A stretch of DNA of 64,000 nt from Epiperipatus broadwayi (Eukaryota > Onychophora > Udeonychophora > Euonychophora > Peripatidae). The notes beneath the pieces were generated by a model. The model did no database searches, had not been told where the DNA came from, and saw nothing but the letters and a program-made list of their open reading frames with translations. Shown here piece by piece: positions 25,401 to 40,400 of this stretch. Position 1 is the stretch's first letter. The number at the start of each line of letters is the position of its first letter. The stretch covers positions 27,334,426 to 27,398,425 of the forward strand of contig JAQFVV010000001.1 in assembly GCA_028023455.1 (NCBI GenBank), written 5' to 3'. A program made the position numbers and the translations under genes.

Positions 25401-28400
25401 ATGCCCAGATTGATAGAGAGGCTCTGACTTTGATTAATGGCATTAAGAAATTTCATGATTATCTTTATGGTACATCATAGATCCCTGTTGGGCATCTTTG
25501 CAGCCGACTAAGGAATTCCTCAGCATGCCTCACCACAAATGCTGAGGTGGTTTAATTTTTTGTCAGGATATAATTTTACTCTACAATACATTGATGGATA
25601 TTCCTCATGCAGATGCATTAATTTGTTTGCCTCCTGAGTCTGCAGACAAGCTAACTACAGCAAGTTGGGTCATTTAACATAATTGATTTGTGGACAAATA
25701 CACCATTGAACAGTAAATCTGACCGAGTGGACCATAAATGATCCTGGGCTCCAAATAGTTCAAAAATGGACTCAGCAGGGTTGGTCAAATAGGAAACCAG
25801 AGGAATTGCATCTGGTCTACTGGACATGAAGGCTGGAGCTATTATCTGGGGATCCAGCTGGACGATCCAAAGTGCTCAACATGTTACATAATGCGTATGC
25901 AGGGATAGTCCAAATGAAGATGCTAGCAAGGTCATATGTATGGTGGCCAACTTTGGACATGGATATTAAGTCTAAAATCCATAATTGCTGGCATTGCAAA
26001 GTGAATCAGAATATGCCAGTGAAAGATAAAATAGTTCACTGGCCTAGACCTAAAGACTTCTTGACTAAACTCCATGTGGACCAGGCTGGCCCATGGAAAG
26101 GCAAACTACTATTAATAATAGTTGATTCATATTCTAAGTGACTGGAGGTTAAGTGACTGAAGGTAGGGGAAGTTCCATCACTCTGGACCACTTCAACAAT
26201 AGTTAGGAGGCTACTTGCTACCCATGATCTTCCTAAAACAATAGTCTGAGATAATGCACAACATTTACTGCAATGGCATTTAAAAACTTTTGTGACAATA
26301 ATGGCATTGAGCTAGTTTTCAGCCCACCACTTCATCCTGAAAGCAATGGCCAAGCTGAAAGATTGATTCAAGAGACAAAAAATTGCTCACAAAGATGGAC
26401 ACTGGAAGCTGGAACACCTGTATGGCCAGAATGTTGTTATCACAGCTCTCCACACCAAGTACAGTAACGGAGAAAACTCCAGCTGCCCTGCTGTTTAATA
26501 GTACATTGCAAACTAACTTATCAGCTCTGAAATCTGATCCAAATGATGGAAAACAAGAAAAAGACAATATCAAATCGCAAATAGGAATGAACGTGTTATG
26601 CAGAATGTATAGTGGATCCACTAAATGGATCATGGCAGTCATGACCTAGCATAAATGACTTCACACTGTAGTAGTCGAAACAGTAGCTGGATGTCAAAAT
26701 TATCACCATCAAATCAACTTAGTCTGAATTATACAGATGCAGCCACAATGAATGAATCTCCAGGGACAAGGATTGCAAGAAAAGAGGACCAACAAATCGA
26801 AGATGGCAGCAAACCAGAAGAACCACCGAAGCGGATTAACCATCCTCCAGCACACCTGCATGACTATGTTCTCTAGGGCTAATATTTAGCCAGGGGGAGG
26901 GATGTTATGGTTCTTCTTTCCCTCAGAATTGGACTGTTCCAGATTCACTTTATCTGATAGGATTAAGCAATGTTTGCTGTTGGCCAATAGGCTAATGTAC
27001 AGCTAAACACATAGCCACTAATTAGTACAGGCCAATAAGCAGTGATGATTGCTGAATCCGAATGCTCCAATGAGGTTAGGGATCTGGCTATAAATAATCA
27101 GCCTTTTGGAGGGAAAGGGAGAGAATGTCTATCTAACCTACAAAGACGGTACACATTCTCCAGGAGAAGCCCTGTTAACCTAAACAGCAGTAAGCATTTT
27201 TATGATAGCTATATGCTATTTGTCCACACAGCTATGTAAGTCCACATAAGGACCAGATACGGCTAAGACTAGCTGACTTGATTCAAGATGTCTGGTATAG
27301 CTATCAGTTATAGCTGGAAACAGTAGACTGTGATGACTTGGATCTAAGAGTTCACATTAGAACTATATTATTCTATATTTTGTAAATATAATAAATATTA
27401 TATTAATTATAATACTGGTGCTAGTGTTATTTTCTGTAGATTGGGTCTGTATTCCAGACCAAACACAATAGTGCCCATGTTGTCGGATGCCATTTGTAAC
27501 TGAATAAAAATATAGGTTATACTACACTCCTAGTCATGTCTAATTATTGATCACCATTATAACAGAATGAACCAAGGAAGAACAATTCTAATTTAATAAT
27601 GCTCGTGGATTATAACATCATTTGTAGCAGAATGAAATTAATAAACTAAGCTAAATGAATGATCAATCAATGAATAACAATCTATGCTGTAACCTAATGA
27701 ATTTAAACACCATTTAGAACAAATAGAAGCAATCAAAATCATTATTTCAAACTATTCTAAAATATGAGTGTTATTTGCATTGGATTAAAGATAAAACAAT
27801 AAAACCAAATATCATTAACTTATAAATAACGATCTATGTCTATTATGCAATCTGCTTATAATATAATAAAAATAATGACAAAGAATTAGACAGATAAACC
27901 TTAATATTCCTTTTGAGTCAAAGCAAACTTATACCAACAGTCAAACATTATTTTATTTATATTTAAATGAAATAATTCATGGTTGGATTAATTTTAATAT
28001 GCCTTACAAATCTAAAATATTAATGATATCTAAATAAATAGATTACTCAGTAATTGATTTCCAATTACAACCAAATAAAATCAAATGTAATGCTAACTCA
28101 GCTGTACTATTACACTAATAAATATGCTGCAAAAATATAAATTTAAATTTAGGAAAAATAAATCATTACTTAATCTAAAATTATACTACTATTTATATCA
28201 GTAAAACTATACATTTTAAATGAGAAAATTTTTTTTTAGCAATAATAATGATAAATATAAGCAAATAACCTGAATAATAGTTTTTAAATACGACATTTCC
28301 AAAATAGTATTATAGTTCTAATGCCTATTTCTTAAACCACAATCTGACAATCTTTTGTTATTCCAGAAAAAGGAGAAGTATCACCAAAAGCTATTAGATT

Positions 28401-31400
28401 CAAAGAATATTTTATTAATTCCAATATTTACTATATATCCAAATTATTTTTTCATTCAGCAGATATTTGATCTATATAATGTTATAAGTATGCAAGTACT
28501 AATTTATATCCACGACGATGCAATGTAGATATCTTTTCATTTACGAAGTAATTAATTAATAAAACATTGCAAGTGAACAGACACTAGTTTCATCCATGAT
28601 GATGCTATGGAAATTGAACTCATTTATATTTTATGTACAAATAATCCTTCATGTTATCTTTGTGTACATTTTTCTATTGTTAGCATTTAGATTTCATCAT
28701 TGAAAAATAAATAATATCTGTTTTTAAAGCAAGAAACATTTCATGGTTTTTAAAAATGCTAAGAATTAATTTTTATATTTTCAATAAATTGTCACCTCTC
28801 ACAAATTTGACGATCCTGTCAAGCCAACGGATGAACATTATTGCTTTCACCCCATTATTTTATCCATTTTATAGTTATATACTTAAGCAAAAAAAAAAAA
28901 ATACATGAAGGAAGTAAGATTCACTTCTACTGAAGCCAAGATAAGAGAGATTGTTTTATCTGTTTAGTTTTATTTATAAACTTTTTTCATTCGACCAAAG
29001 AGAAACCATAGCAACTCTCTGTAGTAACTCTGGTCAATTCTAGCCAACGTTCCATAAATAAAAATCTTATTACACAATAATGACAAATAAAAAATAATAT
29101 TTCACAATTATTATGTATAATAAATATTTACGTTTTTAAAATACAAATATAGATTTTTTTCATTCCAACATAAATTAAGCAGCTAGGATTATATTCTTTA
29201 ATATTGCAATGGAAATATACCCTTTATACATATCTTTCAAATATAATATTATACAAATAAAATAAAAAACATATTTGACACATTAAACATTTAGATATAT
29301 TATTTATCAGTTACTATTGTGAATGCAGTAATGAAAATATATATAATAAAGAAAGAATAATAATTTCATCAATACTATAAACTTTGTTATTTATACATTC
29401 ATTTTTATAGTGAATAAAGTCAATTCACAATTTTTACAAACTACAATTAGTAATAAACATTCCTTTTTCCAATATATGTTGTCATAGCAACACAATCCAA
29501 TGCTTTCAAGATAATATATTCACCATTAAAATCAAACAAGAAGAGAAAAAATTTTTTTTTACAACTAACATATATGGGAATTTATTTCAAATTTTAGTAG
29601 GTACAATGTATATATAATGTTGTACTGAAGAAGATAATGAAACATAATAAAAAAAAAAAACTATTTGTTGTTATAATTATAATTTATTTTACAAAACATT
29701 AATTTAATTAATAATTTTTCATTAAAAATACAACTAAAGGACGAAAAAAAATAAAAAAATAAGGAAGGGAACCCTAAATAAAACTAAAACAAAAAAATAA
29801 GAAAAAAAAAGAAATTTTTAATGTCATTATTTTACAGATATATAAAATTACATAATGGATTATATTTATATCTACTTTATGATTTATTAATAATGTATTT
29901 ATAGTAATCTTTCCATGTCTTCACAATCCAATTTGATTTTCTTCAAATCTGTAGTACAGAAAACTTTTTATGAGATCATATTTATATTTTTAGTTATTGC
30001 ACACTGAGAATATACTTTTGAGAGCAGTGAATTTTAATTATTTTTCTTAAAAATATAAAAATCTTAATATTCCTTACTTTGGAAAGTTATTATAGATAGA
30101 GAGAATTGACTTATAACTAAGAGCTTTGCTAAAATTATTTGAGATTTCTGAAGCTTAGAAAGACTAAAAATCATAAAGTTTGGAACTCGTTTTTGTTTCC
30201 ATGTGGGTAATCTGGTAAATGGACTTCTATACTTTATTTTCTAAAATATTTAAACAGTGCTAATTGACTTGGGAAATGGAATTTATTTATTTTATCTCTT
30301 TTCTATATGTAAGATTCTATCATGGTCTTCATACAAATTCTTAAACTGAGATGAATTAGAGAGAGAAAAGGTAAACAGGAGATTATAGAATTTATTCAAG
30401 AACTTTTAAAGTTAGTTTTACATATGAGAATCTCATGCATATAACATATAACAAATGACATCTGCAGAATAATTAGTATTTGATGTTTCATGAGGATTTT
30501 GTATGAAGGTTGTATTAGAGTTCTGGAGTAGGGAGAAAGTAAATTTGATTGAGCTATTTTCTAACCATATAGAGATTAAATATAAAAAAATTATTAAATT
30601 TTTTCTAGAAGCATTTTTTGAATGAATATTGCTCTGGAAAGGTCTGGTCTTTTTAAAGAAACTATTCAAGCTTTAAAACTGAGAGGAAATGCACAAAGAA
30701 TTTTGCAATAGGTAGTATAATTTTGCCAGAACAGATTTATGCCTATAAAGGAATTCTTCAAGATGAGATTAAGCAACAGCTTAGTTTTATATAGGAAGAA
30801 AAAAAAAAACAGTTCAATTCAACATTTGAATGAGATCATATATTTAAGAGTGATTTGAATAATGTAAGAATCTGAGATTTAGAAAGTAATGCAAGTTGAG
30901 CTAAAAGCATACAATAAAAATTGGAAATAACCTTGTAGTGAAGAAATTTGAATTTAACAGAATTAAGAAGTAGGTTAAGTCACACACTTTGAATGAACGA
31001 TTTTATAAATAAAATGAAAAAGAGAAATATAATATTCATTTTGTAGTAGATTAAATAGGGTTGAATGTAGAAAATTCAGGTTAGGAGAACATATATCAAA
31101 TTGGTATATGACTAGATGTTTGGAAAGAGATCATATATTTAAAACTATATCCTTGCAAAGATAAAGATGATTCTCATTAGGAAAAAAATAAAGCCAAGAA
31201 TATTAGCAAGATGAAATGTTGATTAAACTCAAGAACAAAGTGGATTCATGTTTTCATTTCATTGTTTTAATCTGTGGGGTAGTTTAAATGATAGAATCTG
31301 AAAGATAATGTTTTGGAAATATTGAATTATCTTTCAATATTCTTTGATGGTGTCTAAAGATCCACAGAGCAATGAAAGTATAAGCATGAAAGAAAGTATA

Positions 31401-34400
31401 CTTATTTGATCTCATATAAGAATGCATTGGATCTTCAGGATGGATATGTTAAGTAGTTACATTCATTCTTATTTAACAAGTGGAAAGTTTGAATTTTGAG
31501 ATAAAGAAGAATAAACTTTGTATATGGAAAATTAAAGGATTGTGCAGTTTTTGTTGAAGAAGAGAACATTAGACATGTATTTAATAGTTATATGAAATAA
31601 TAAAATTGAGAAACAAAATTAAAGAGGAGTTATTTGCTGTATAATATTATTCATAGGTTGTACTTTTTTTTTGTTAATGTTGGATAAAAGAAATCAGTTG
31701 GAATTATGATATTTTAAGATTAGATAAACAAGTTCATTTAATTAATTAAGGTACTTCTCTTCCATTTTTCTTTTTCATATTTAGCTATAAAAAAAAAAAA
31801 AAGATTATATGACAAGATCAATAGTTGATTCTAGATTTGTTAGTCAAATAAAAATATTATGTCATTCATTGGTTGCAATTTGCCAAGACTTTTTTATTGA
31901 TAAAAATTATAAAAATTCAAATCTTTTTAAAAATTATATGCAGTTTATTAGTAATGCTGATTTCTTTTAATGTTTTTTAATAAAAGGAATATCTTTTATA
32001 ATATTTTCCAAATTTTTTTTAAAGGTTTGCACAGTTTTTTCTTTGCCCATTGTTTACGGAGAGTGCCACAGATCGAGAAGTGAATGCTGTTAACTCTGAA
32101 AATGATAAAAATTTACAAAATGATCATTGGCGTCTGTATCAGCTTGAACGGTCAACAGCCAAACCTAATCATGATTTTAGCAAATTTGGAACTGGTAAGA
32201 AAAAAAAAAATTATCTGTGTAGCAAAAATGAAATAAATTATAAATTATGTTTCAGCTCTTTTAGCAGTTTGATTGTATATCTTTAGTATTTAAACTCAGA
32301 TCTTGAGATTTTAAATTATCTTAATCATCAAGCAATGTCCTCTGTATTTTCTTGTTAAAAATTTATGATATAAATAAATTAGCTGAAAATAAAATTTTGC
32401 AAGTCATAAGAAATGATAATTCTATTTGTATTGATAAAGAATTTAATTATTAAATTACTAAAGTGCAAAATTAGGAATAATGAATTGGAATTGTCCAAAT
32501 TTTCTGTGATAAAAATGAAAATTAAAATTTGCATAAAAAAGAATTTAGTAGTTTAGCAGATTTCTTGTCAAGCTAAATTTCAGTGAAAATTGTTTAATAA
32601 TAGTCTTTCTAATAATAATCAAGAATTATATAGAATTGACTTAAGTAATGGCAATTTTGGTATAAATAAAATTATTCTGTTGACATTAGTGTAATATTTA
32701 TCAGTTAGATAACTGCTCTATTTTATAAATTTATAGCTCACAAATTCTATATGTTAAAATTTTTGTGAAATTTAATGATTACTGACAACTGATATTTAAT
32801 ACTCAAACTTCTGTGTTAGTCTCCAATGAAAGCATTGATAAAATAAACATTTTTTTTTTTTTAAAAGCCCTTTTATTTATATTACTTGGTACCATTAGTC
32901 AATTCTGTTGTTATATAAAACTTTTCTCCCATCAAAAGTTTTCTATAAATTGTCTACAAATTTGTTGAAAATAAAAAATATAGCAGAGGTATTGACTAAT
33001 ATCATGAATAACTTCAAATTGTGTCTCACAGATACTAAATCCACAGTTGATATTAAACTTGTTTATATGATTCTCATCTTTGAAAAGTGAAAGAACTGTT
33101 TGACAGGAGATATACTTTTATTTCAACCAAAATCTTAATGTATATAATTTATTATGTACACTTAAAACAGGTAAGTTATTTTTATTTGATATTTTAGTAA
33201 CTAATATTGAAAAGTAATGGAAATTACTCTAGATTTAAAGTTTATTTGTGTTGCTCATTGGTAATTAATTTCTATCTATGAAAATCCTGTGATAAAAATC
33301 CAATTCCTAATTCAGGATTGGAAAATTCTTTTCAGGATTGCAATCTAACCATCACTTACTGTAATTTTCTCAAATATTTGAACCTTGTAAACAAATTATT
33401 ATAAACTATGATTAGTTTTTATGAATTCTTATCAACTCTTGTGGATTATTGCATTATGTTTAAATGATTACTTGTTTATTTGGAAATTTCAATTTTTTTT
33501 TTTTTCTAATTTACATTTGGTTTATGATTAATTGTGTAACTTCAGATTACTAATCTTTTTAAAGTGAATATGAATAAATTGACTACAAAATTGAAATAAA
33601 TCTGACAATGTAAAATTTGTTAATATAAATTTATTAACATATATCTTTATAAAGCTAAACTAATAGTAAATTAATTATCTTTTTTATTTGCATTAATTAT
33701 TATGATTTATAATTTCTCAATTATTAATTATGAAAGTTATAGAAGCTATAGAAATTATTGGAATTCTAATTATTCCCATGTTATTTCATGGGACCAATAT
33801 AGACAGGTACTACTAGTGAAATTTATTATGTTTGTATTAAATAAATAGACAAACAAATAAAAATAAATGTATCATAAAATATTTTTTAAAATTAGAATAT
33901 TAAATTCTGAAATAATATTTCTTTAACCTATGATGATCTTGAGAAATGAAATAAATAATCATTTTAATAACTTTTATTTTTTTTATATAATGAAAACAGT
34001 TAGCTTATAATATTTTAAATGTGTGTCGCAGTATCTTGGCTGCTATTTTAGTGAAAGAAATTGAATATCTACTTTATTGACAATTGTTCATGTTGAGGAT
34101 AGTTACATAAGCATGAAAATGTACAATATAATAAGATAGTTTCACTTAAAATAAAATATTTTCGCAGTTTTTTCTATAGAGGGCAGCAGGTTAAAGATGT
34201 TAAATTAATTGAATAATCTGTTTCATAGAAAATTTAAAAAAAAAAAAAAAAGAGAAATGATAAAAATAACTAAAGAACCATTAAGAAATAACAATACTAT
34301 TTAATGGTGGTTAAATGCTAGAAAAGAAAAAAGTGAAAATAAGAAATAAAAAACCATGTCTTACATTTCATATTCTTATATCAGGGTATGTAAATAACTA

Positions 34401-37400
34401 GTCTTCAATACATTTTTATTCTGTATTATTTAATTGTAATTTTATATTCAACAAATTTTGTCTTTCTAACAGAACTTTTAGCAAACATTAATTTATATAT
34501 CTGAATTTTAGCAGAAGATGAATAATATGATTTCACACGCACACACGCATGCACACATTTAATATTTTGAAAACCATATCTTCATCTCAGTCAAAATATG
34601 AAATAGTATTTTTTATTTTACTGATAATGTAGAAAATTAACTTGTTGTTCAGAAAATAGTAATGTTCAACAGTAGCACCTGTTAAGATTTTTGTGTAATA
34701 CAATTTAATTAAAAATCAAAAACGAGCTTGAAAATATTTTTTTTGTTTTATCAGCACATTTTTACTTATTTGTTAATATCTTCGGGTTTGAGCAGAATAA
34801 GAGAAACATTTGTTGTATTAAGCCTATTACATCATCAAATATAAAGATGGAAATACATACCAATGTAGTATTTGATAAATTAACTTTTAGCTTCATAAAT
34901 CTGGAAGAGGAAATGATAGATTTGAGGTGCCATATTTTATACAGCATTGGTGTTTTAAAGCGTTTGAATTGTTTAATGTTTAAAGATTAGCTTCTTATCA
35001 GAAATTTTTGTCTTCACTAAAAAATGGGAGAATAAAACTTGTAACCATTGAGAGACTGATATTTTATTTACAACTTTATGACTAAAAACACAATGTCAAA
35101 ATCAATTCATATCTAAATATTTTGTTGTCTTTCATGAATTAATAAAGCAAAATAATTATGATAGGTGCTATTTCAAAATTATTGGATTATGTTACAAATG
35201 GAAATAGTGATATGAGAATCAGTCAGAGTTAGACAATGGATCACTGAAAATAAGATAACATAGATCCATTTACATTTAAACTTTTCACATCCATTATATT
35301 AGTTTTTATTTAGCACTTCCTAAAAGAAGTTTATTAACTGGGCTATCTTCTTATTTGTGCAACATAGAGGTGAAATTTTCAGAATTTAGTCGACTTTATT
35401 ATGGTATTTTTTTATAATTTTGTTTGGATGCATCTTATTATAACTATCATTTTTTAAAATGATAGTGCTTTATTTCAAATAGTCTCTACAGCCAAATATT
35501 GGGTTGAAAAATATAAAAATGTTATTAGCTATCTTTCTCTCCTCCATCCCTCAACCATCTGGTTTAAATACTGTATTCATATCCTATTTTAGTCATTGAA
35601 CAACTAATGGAAATCTCTAAAAACTTAGACTTTTTTTTTCATCATAGAGAGAAGCCTTTTCGTAATGAAATTTTTTTACAATGATTAGATTAATACTCTT
35701 CTAGATATTAATGAATGCAAACAATTTGTATTGTTAATGATAATACATACATTCCTACACACATAAACACATAGCCACTCATAAAAGATTACAACTTCAA
35801 GAAAAAAATAACCTTTAGAAATGTCTTTTCTAATATTTATATAAACCAGTTCATAAACCACAAATCTGTTCACATATAAAATATGATGGTTCATTTTTGT
35901 TTATTTGATATTTAATGATATTGTCTTAATCTTTTCAGGAGAAAACTTTTCTTTCTGAAATACTTCAACACCATGGTTAATTGTAGCTTTCCAATGTATT
36001 CTAATCTCTGCTAAATCTTCCCAATAGAAGTAATCAGCATTGTACTTTTAGAGAATGTCTTTGAAATAATCCTTCTACTTCTCCCATGAAAATCATGTTT
36101 AAATTCATTTGTTTTACATGATTAATCCAGCAAAGATTTGATATCTGGAAAATTGAAAAACATATTGATTGATTTATGATCTTATTATTGTATTTTTAAA
36201 ATTTTATGGAACATCCTTAAATGAAACTTTTCTAATACCTTTATAATGTATTGATAGGATATTCAAGTCTCACTTCCATACTATAATTTAGATAAAGTAA
36301 CAGCTCTATATACAGCTAAATTAGTTGCTGTAGCAGCATATAAGTCTGCATTATACTTTAGTCTCTAAGTCCATCTTTTTATTTATAAAACTGCCAAAGT
36401 ATTTAAATTGGTTTACATTCATAAGTTGATAATCATCCGAGGTAAATATTTTCTGTCATTGGCTAATATAGAATTGGAGTTTTGAATATTAATTATCCAA
36501 CCAAAGTTTTTTTATGTTGCATTCAAAACATTAAGTACAATCTTTAAACCGTTTTTTGAACGGGAAAAAATACATAATTATCAGCATACTGTAAAACTAT
36601 AATAATGCAAGAATGTTGTTGTTTTTGTTTTTAATCGATTCAAATTAAAAAATTCTATCACCAAATGTCTATCGCATCCCTGTCATATAAAATGAAAACA
36701 ATTATGGAGCAAGTACACATTCTTATTTTGTACCAGTTTTTATTTTAAATATCTTAGATTATCCATTTGTAATAATAACATTTTCTCTCATTACATCATG
36801 TAGAAACTATATGCTATAAACAAATTTTGATGGACAAATAATTTATTTCTAACAGTGCCATAGATCTGTTTGATTGATACAGTCACATGCTTTAACCAAA
36901 TCTAGTAAAAGCATTATATAAGTCACTCTTGCTTCTAATATTTTTTTTATTTTCCTGGCAGTAAAAACCATGTCTATAGTGTTCCTTGATTTTCCAAAAC
37001 CACATTGAATCTCTAGTAATTATTCATCTATGACTGGAAACAAAAGTACCTTTATTTTGAGAACAGTAATGATATTCCATGTCAATTATTTACACTTTTA
37101 CATATTTTCTTTATTTTTAAAAATTGGAACAAAAGAAGCTTAAAAATCAAGCGATAGAACTTCACGAGTCATATATATATGTCAGAAATTTGAATATTTT
37201 TGAATCTAATATATTATCATTATATTTAAAAATTTCTGGTATTTTACCAGGATCTGGAACTTTCCATTTTTAAGATTTCAAAGTGTTATTTTGACTTAAC
37301 TGAATATTCTTGTTCAAATCTAAATGATAACTGAATATCCTTCTTCAAATGTAAATGATTAGATAAATCGGATATATCCTTAAAAGTCGCCATCTTACTT

Positions 37401-40400
37401 CTTATATTATTATTTAAAAGGTAATCTAAATATTTTTTCGACCTGTTCATTGCTGGATTTAATAAACCATATATTTCTTTCAGTTTACTTTTGCAGTTTT
37501 AATCCACCAATCATTTTTAAGCTTTCTTTTCAGTCATTGAACTTCTACCTTCAGATCTTAATCTGTTATTCTGCCGACAAAAAATGCCTCACTAATAAAA
37601 TGATCATATGTCAGAAAAGCAGTCATGGTTCTACTCTTTGATGAATCCAAGAATAAATTTACTTGTATCCATAACACACTTCTTAAGAGAATTCCATGCT
37701 TCAGTAATATGACTATCCTGAATGTTCAGATTAACAATTTATAATGTATTAGCTACTTGTAAAGAACAAACTTCATTTTTTTTGCGAATATAATTGAAAT
37801 AAGATTTACTTTTTAACACAACTCTCATTTTAATCTGGGGGTACCCTAATCTATGAGTCATATAAAAATATGTGCCTGTAAATATTCCATGAATATGAAC
37901 TTTTTTTTGTATTCTTATTTTTAACTATAATGTAATCTATTAAATGCCATTGTTTTATGTGTGTATATATCCATGTTTCTTTATACAATTTTTCTGGCTG
38001 GACAACATTTTTGTGATAATCAAATCATGTGTTGTGCAAAAATTTAATAACAACAAATCATTTGAATTTATAGCATAAATACCATTATTTCTAACAACAT
38101 TTATTTATTAATTGTACAAAAACATGCATTAAAGTCTCCAAGAAGAAAATTTATTTAATGGTATTGCTGTAAGGAATAAAACTTTTTTTTTTTTTCTGAA
38201 TCTAAGGTTAGAGTATAGGCATTAATAAAATGATCATTTCTATCATTGTACAAGGGAAGTTTTTTACCATTAGCTTTCATTGGTATAATGAGGAATTCTA
38301 AAATAAAAGAGATTAAATTAGATTTCATAGCTAATCCAATATATCATGCATTTTTTTTTTGCACTGATCTGCCCTTCCAAAAAAATTTATAACCATTCAC
38401 TTGTTCTATTAAACTTCCTTCTTCTGGAAAACTAGTTTCACTAAGAACAGCTACATTGATCTTAAATGCTGATAGCTTTTTAGCCACCACTGAAATCAGG
38501 TTCCAAATTAATTTATTATGATTGTACTGCCTCAATAAAAGATCTGATGTTGACTGTCAGCCTAATAAGTCTGTCAATATCAATGCTACCCTAATTCTCA
38601 AGGGCTTGAGTTAAAACAAAAAATTGGAAAAAGAAATTGTTGCCAAAAATTCTGTGAATGTAATTAAAGAATGGAAATGTGGTACAAACACACAATCCCA
38701 TTGTCACAGCTAATATAGAGAAATGATTGACAGCATGAGAGGCTCATTATAATCAGATCTTACATTAACTTAAGAGAGATTGTTTGTATCAGAGACAGTT
38801 CCTAGCCTTTGATGATCCAACATCCTATCCTAGATTGTAGCAGGAGGTATTCTTGTTTGGGCATTATTAATTTCTTATTGAAAGTTATTCTTCATTTCTG
38901 AAGTCATTTCATTATCTGCCACTTATGCAACCCCTTGTAAATGATAATACCATGTTAATAAAATATCATAGACATTTTATTATTTTATTGTCAGTCTATA
39001 ATATATATATATGATAAAACTTCTTATCTGCAGAATTAATAATAAATTTGATAATAAATGATAATAAATTTTTCAAATTTATTTTGTATGTAGATATTTT
39101 GATCTGTGAATATTACTAATTAAGTATATTTTGTACAGCAAATTTTAATTGGATATAATGTTTAAAATAAACTATAGAATGGAATAGTTCAGTATTGACA
39201 CAGAATTTGCTATTATATCAAAAAAAAAAAAAAAGTGCCTGTTGCTATTACTGTCTTTGAATGTGAAACTTGAACTTTTCTAAGATGCTGTGCACCCCAA
39301 GTTAGAATAACAAAGTGAAATAAAGAATAAATTATAATCGACTCTGGAATAATGATACCATATTATTACTATCTGATACAGTTTAAATGTAAACCAAGTA
39401 ATCATGCATTTTGTTTTATATACCATTCTTAATTAACAATATTCCTAATGACAATGTAACTTCCAATATCAAACAGCTAATAATGAAATAAAAAAAAAAG
39501 TAACCATTTATATAAAGAATGTTAGTTGAAAGAATACTGTGAATAACCAAAAGAAAAATTTAGTTGTACTTTTTAATAGTGATATTAGCGATTAAGCCAA
39601 TGCACATGCACTTTAAAGATAAATTATAAATGAATATTCTCACTTTTCCAGACACAAGATATAGTTTTTTAGAAAAGATGGAATGAATCACCCATCCTTT
39701 CGACCCAAACATTTATATATGGCAAATCTTAAACGTATGGAAATGAGAGCGTGAAGATGTTAAGCAATCACTTTAAATTACATTTATTATGCTTGAATGA
39801 ATGGCACTTGCGAAATCTTTACAATTTACGATACGTCATTCTTTAGTTGAAATTAAATATATATAATGAGATATTATTTTATATAGCCCTATGTTTTTAT
39901 ACTGTAATAATGATATTAGCGATTAAGCCAATGCAAATGACATGTGCTTAAAGATAAATTATAAATGATTACTCTCACTTTTCCAGACACAAGATATAGT
40001 TTTTTAGAAAAGATTGAATGAATCACCCATTCTTTGTATGGGCAAATCCATACGCTTAAGATTTGCCCATACATAAATGTTTGGGTTGAAAGGATGGGTA
40101 ATTCATTCCATCTTTTCTAAAAACTATATCTTGTGTCTGGAAAAGTGAGAGTATTTATTTATAATTTATCTTTAAAGCACATGTGCATTGGCTTAATCGC
40201 TAATATCACTATTACAGTATAAAAACATAGTGCTATATCTCATTGTACTTTTTAAATAAATTTTTCTTATTAAATATTGGCCAATAATATTAATTTAGTA
40301 AATATACAAGAGCTGTTAACAAGTGAACAGTAATTTAATAATTTTAAACTTGCTTTCTAGCTATTAATCAAAAAAGCAAGTCATATATAATGTGACATTA

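Larger units (their letters stand above)
24089..26876 (+). pseudogene. Second Ty3/gypsy pol remnant, plus strand
   Basis: The order is retropepsin tail, RT, RNase H, integrase, C-terminal tail. 24089-24411 is the end of the protease and the linker with [13 protein letters not shown] spans ~24430-25180 in shifting frames: TKIDLK for motif A, LPFGIS..PAIFQ, and a destroyed active-site box. RNase H is 25220-25480: [15 protein letters not shown] and the [13 protein letters not shown] helix. The integrase zinc finger and core start are in 25872-26141, and the last core part with [13 protein letters not shown] in 26273-26467. The final tail [10 protein letters not shown] ends at 26876. No intact frame survives. 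The 5' part (gag, 5' LTR) is missing: sequence left of 24089 shows no LTR copy. Confidence 0.9.
18081..32024 (+). other. IDE: IDE intron of 13.9 kb
   Basis: Between exons b and c. It holds the long-TIR element, a SINE, a hairpin, a LINE remnant and a gypsy remnant listed separately. I see no recognisable gene in 27.5-32.0 kb, which is AT-rich; 30.0-31.7 kb is purine-rich on the + strand and broken in every frame. Confidence 0.85.

Noticed and set aside
30000-31700. Purine-rich stretch as a coding remnant
   Set aside because: Reads like a worn transposon but no motif could be named in any frame.
32195-32286. Extension of IDE exon c to 32286
   Set aside because: The frame stays open, but a good donor at 32195 and perfect phase joining to 41260 show it is intron.
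34535-34557. CA-rich microsatellite as a regulatory site
   Set aside because: Simple repeat without any context suggesting function.
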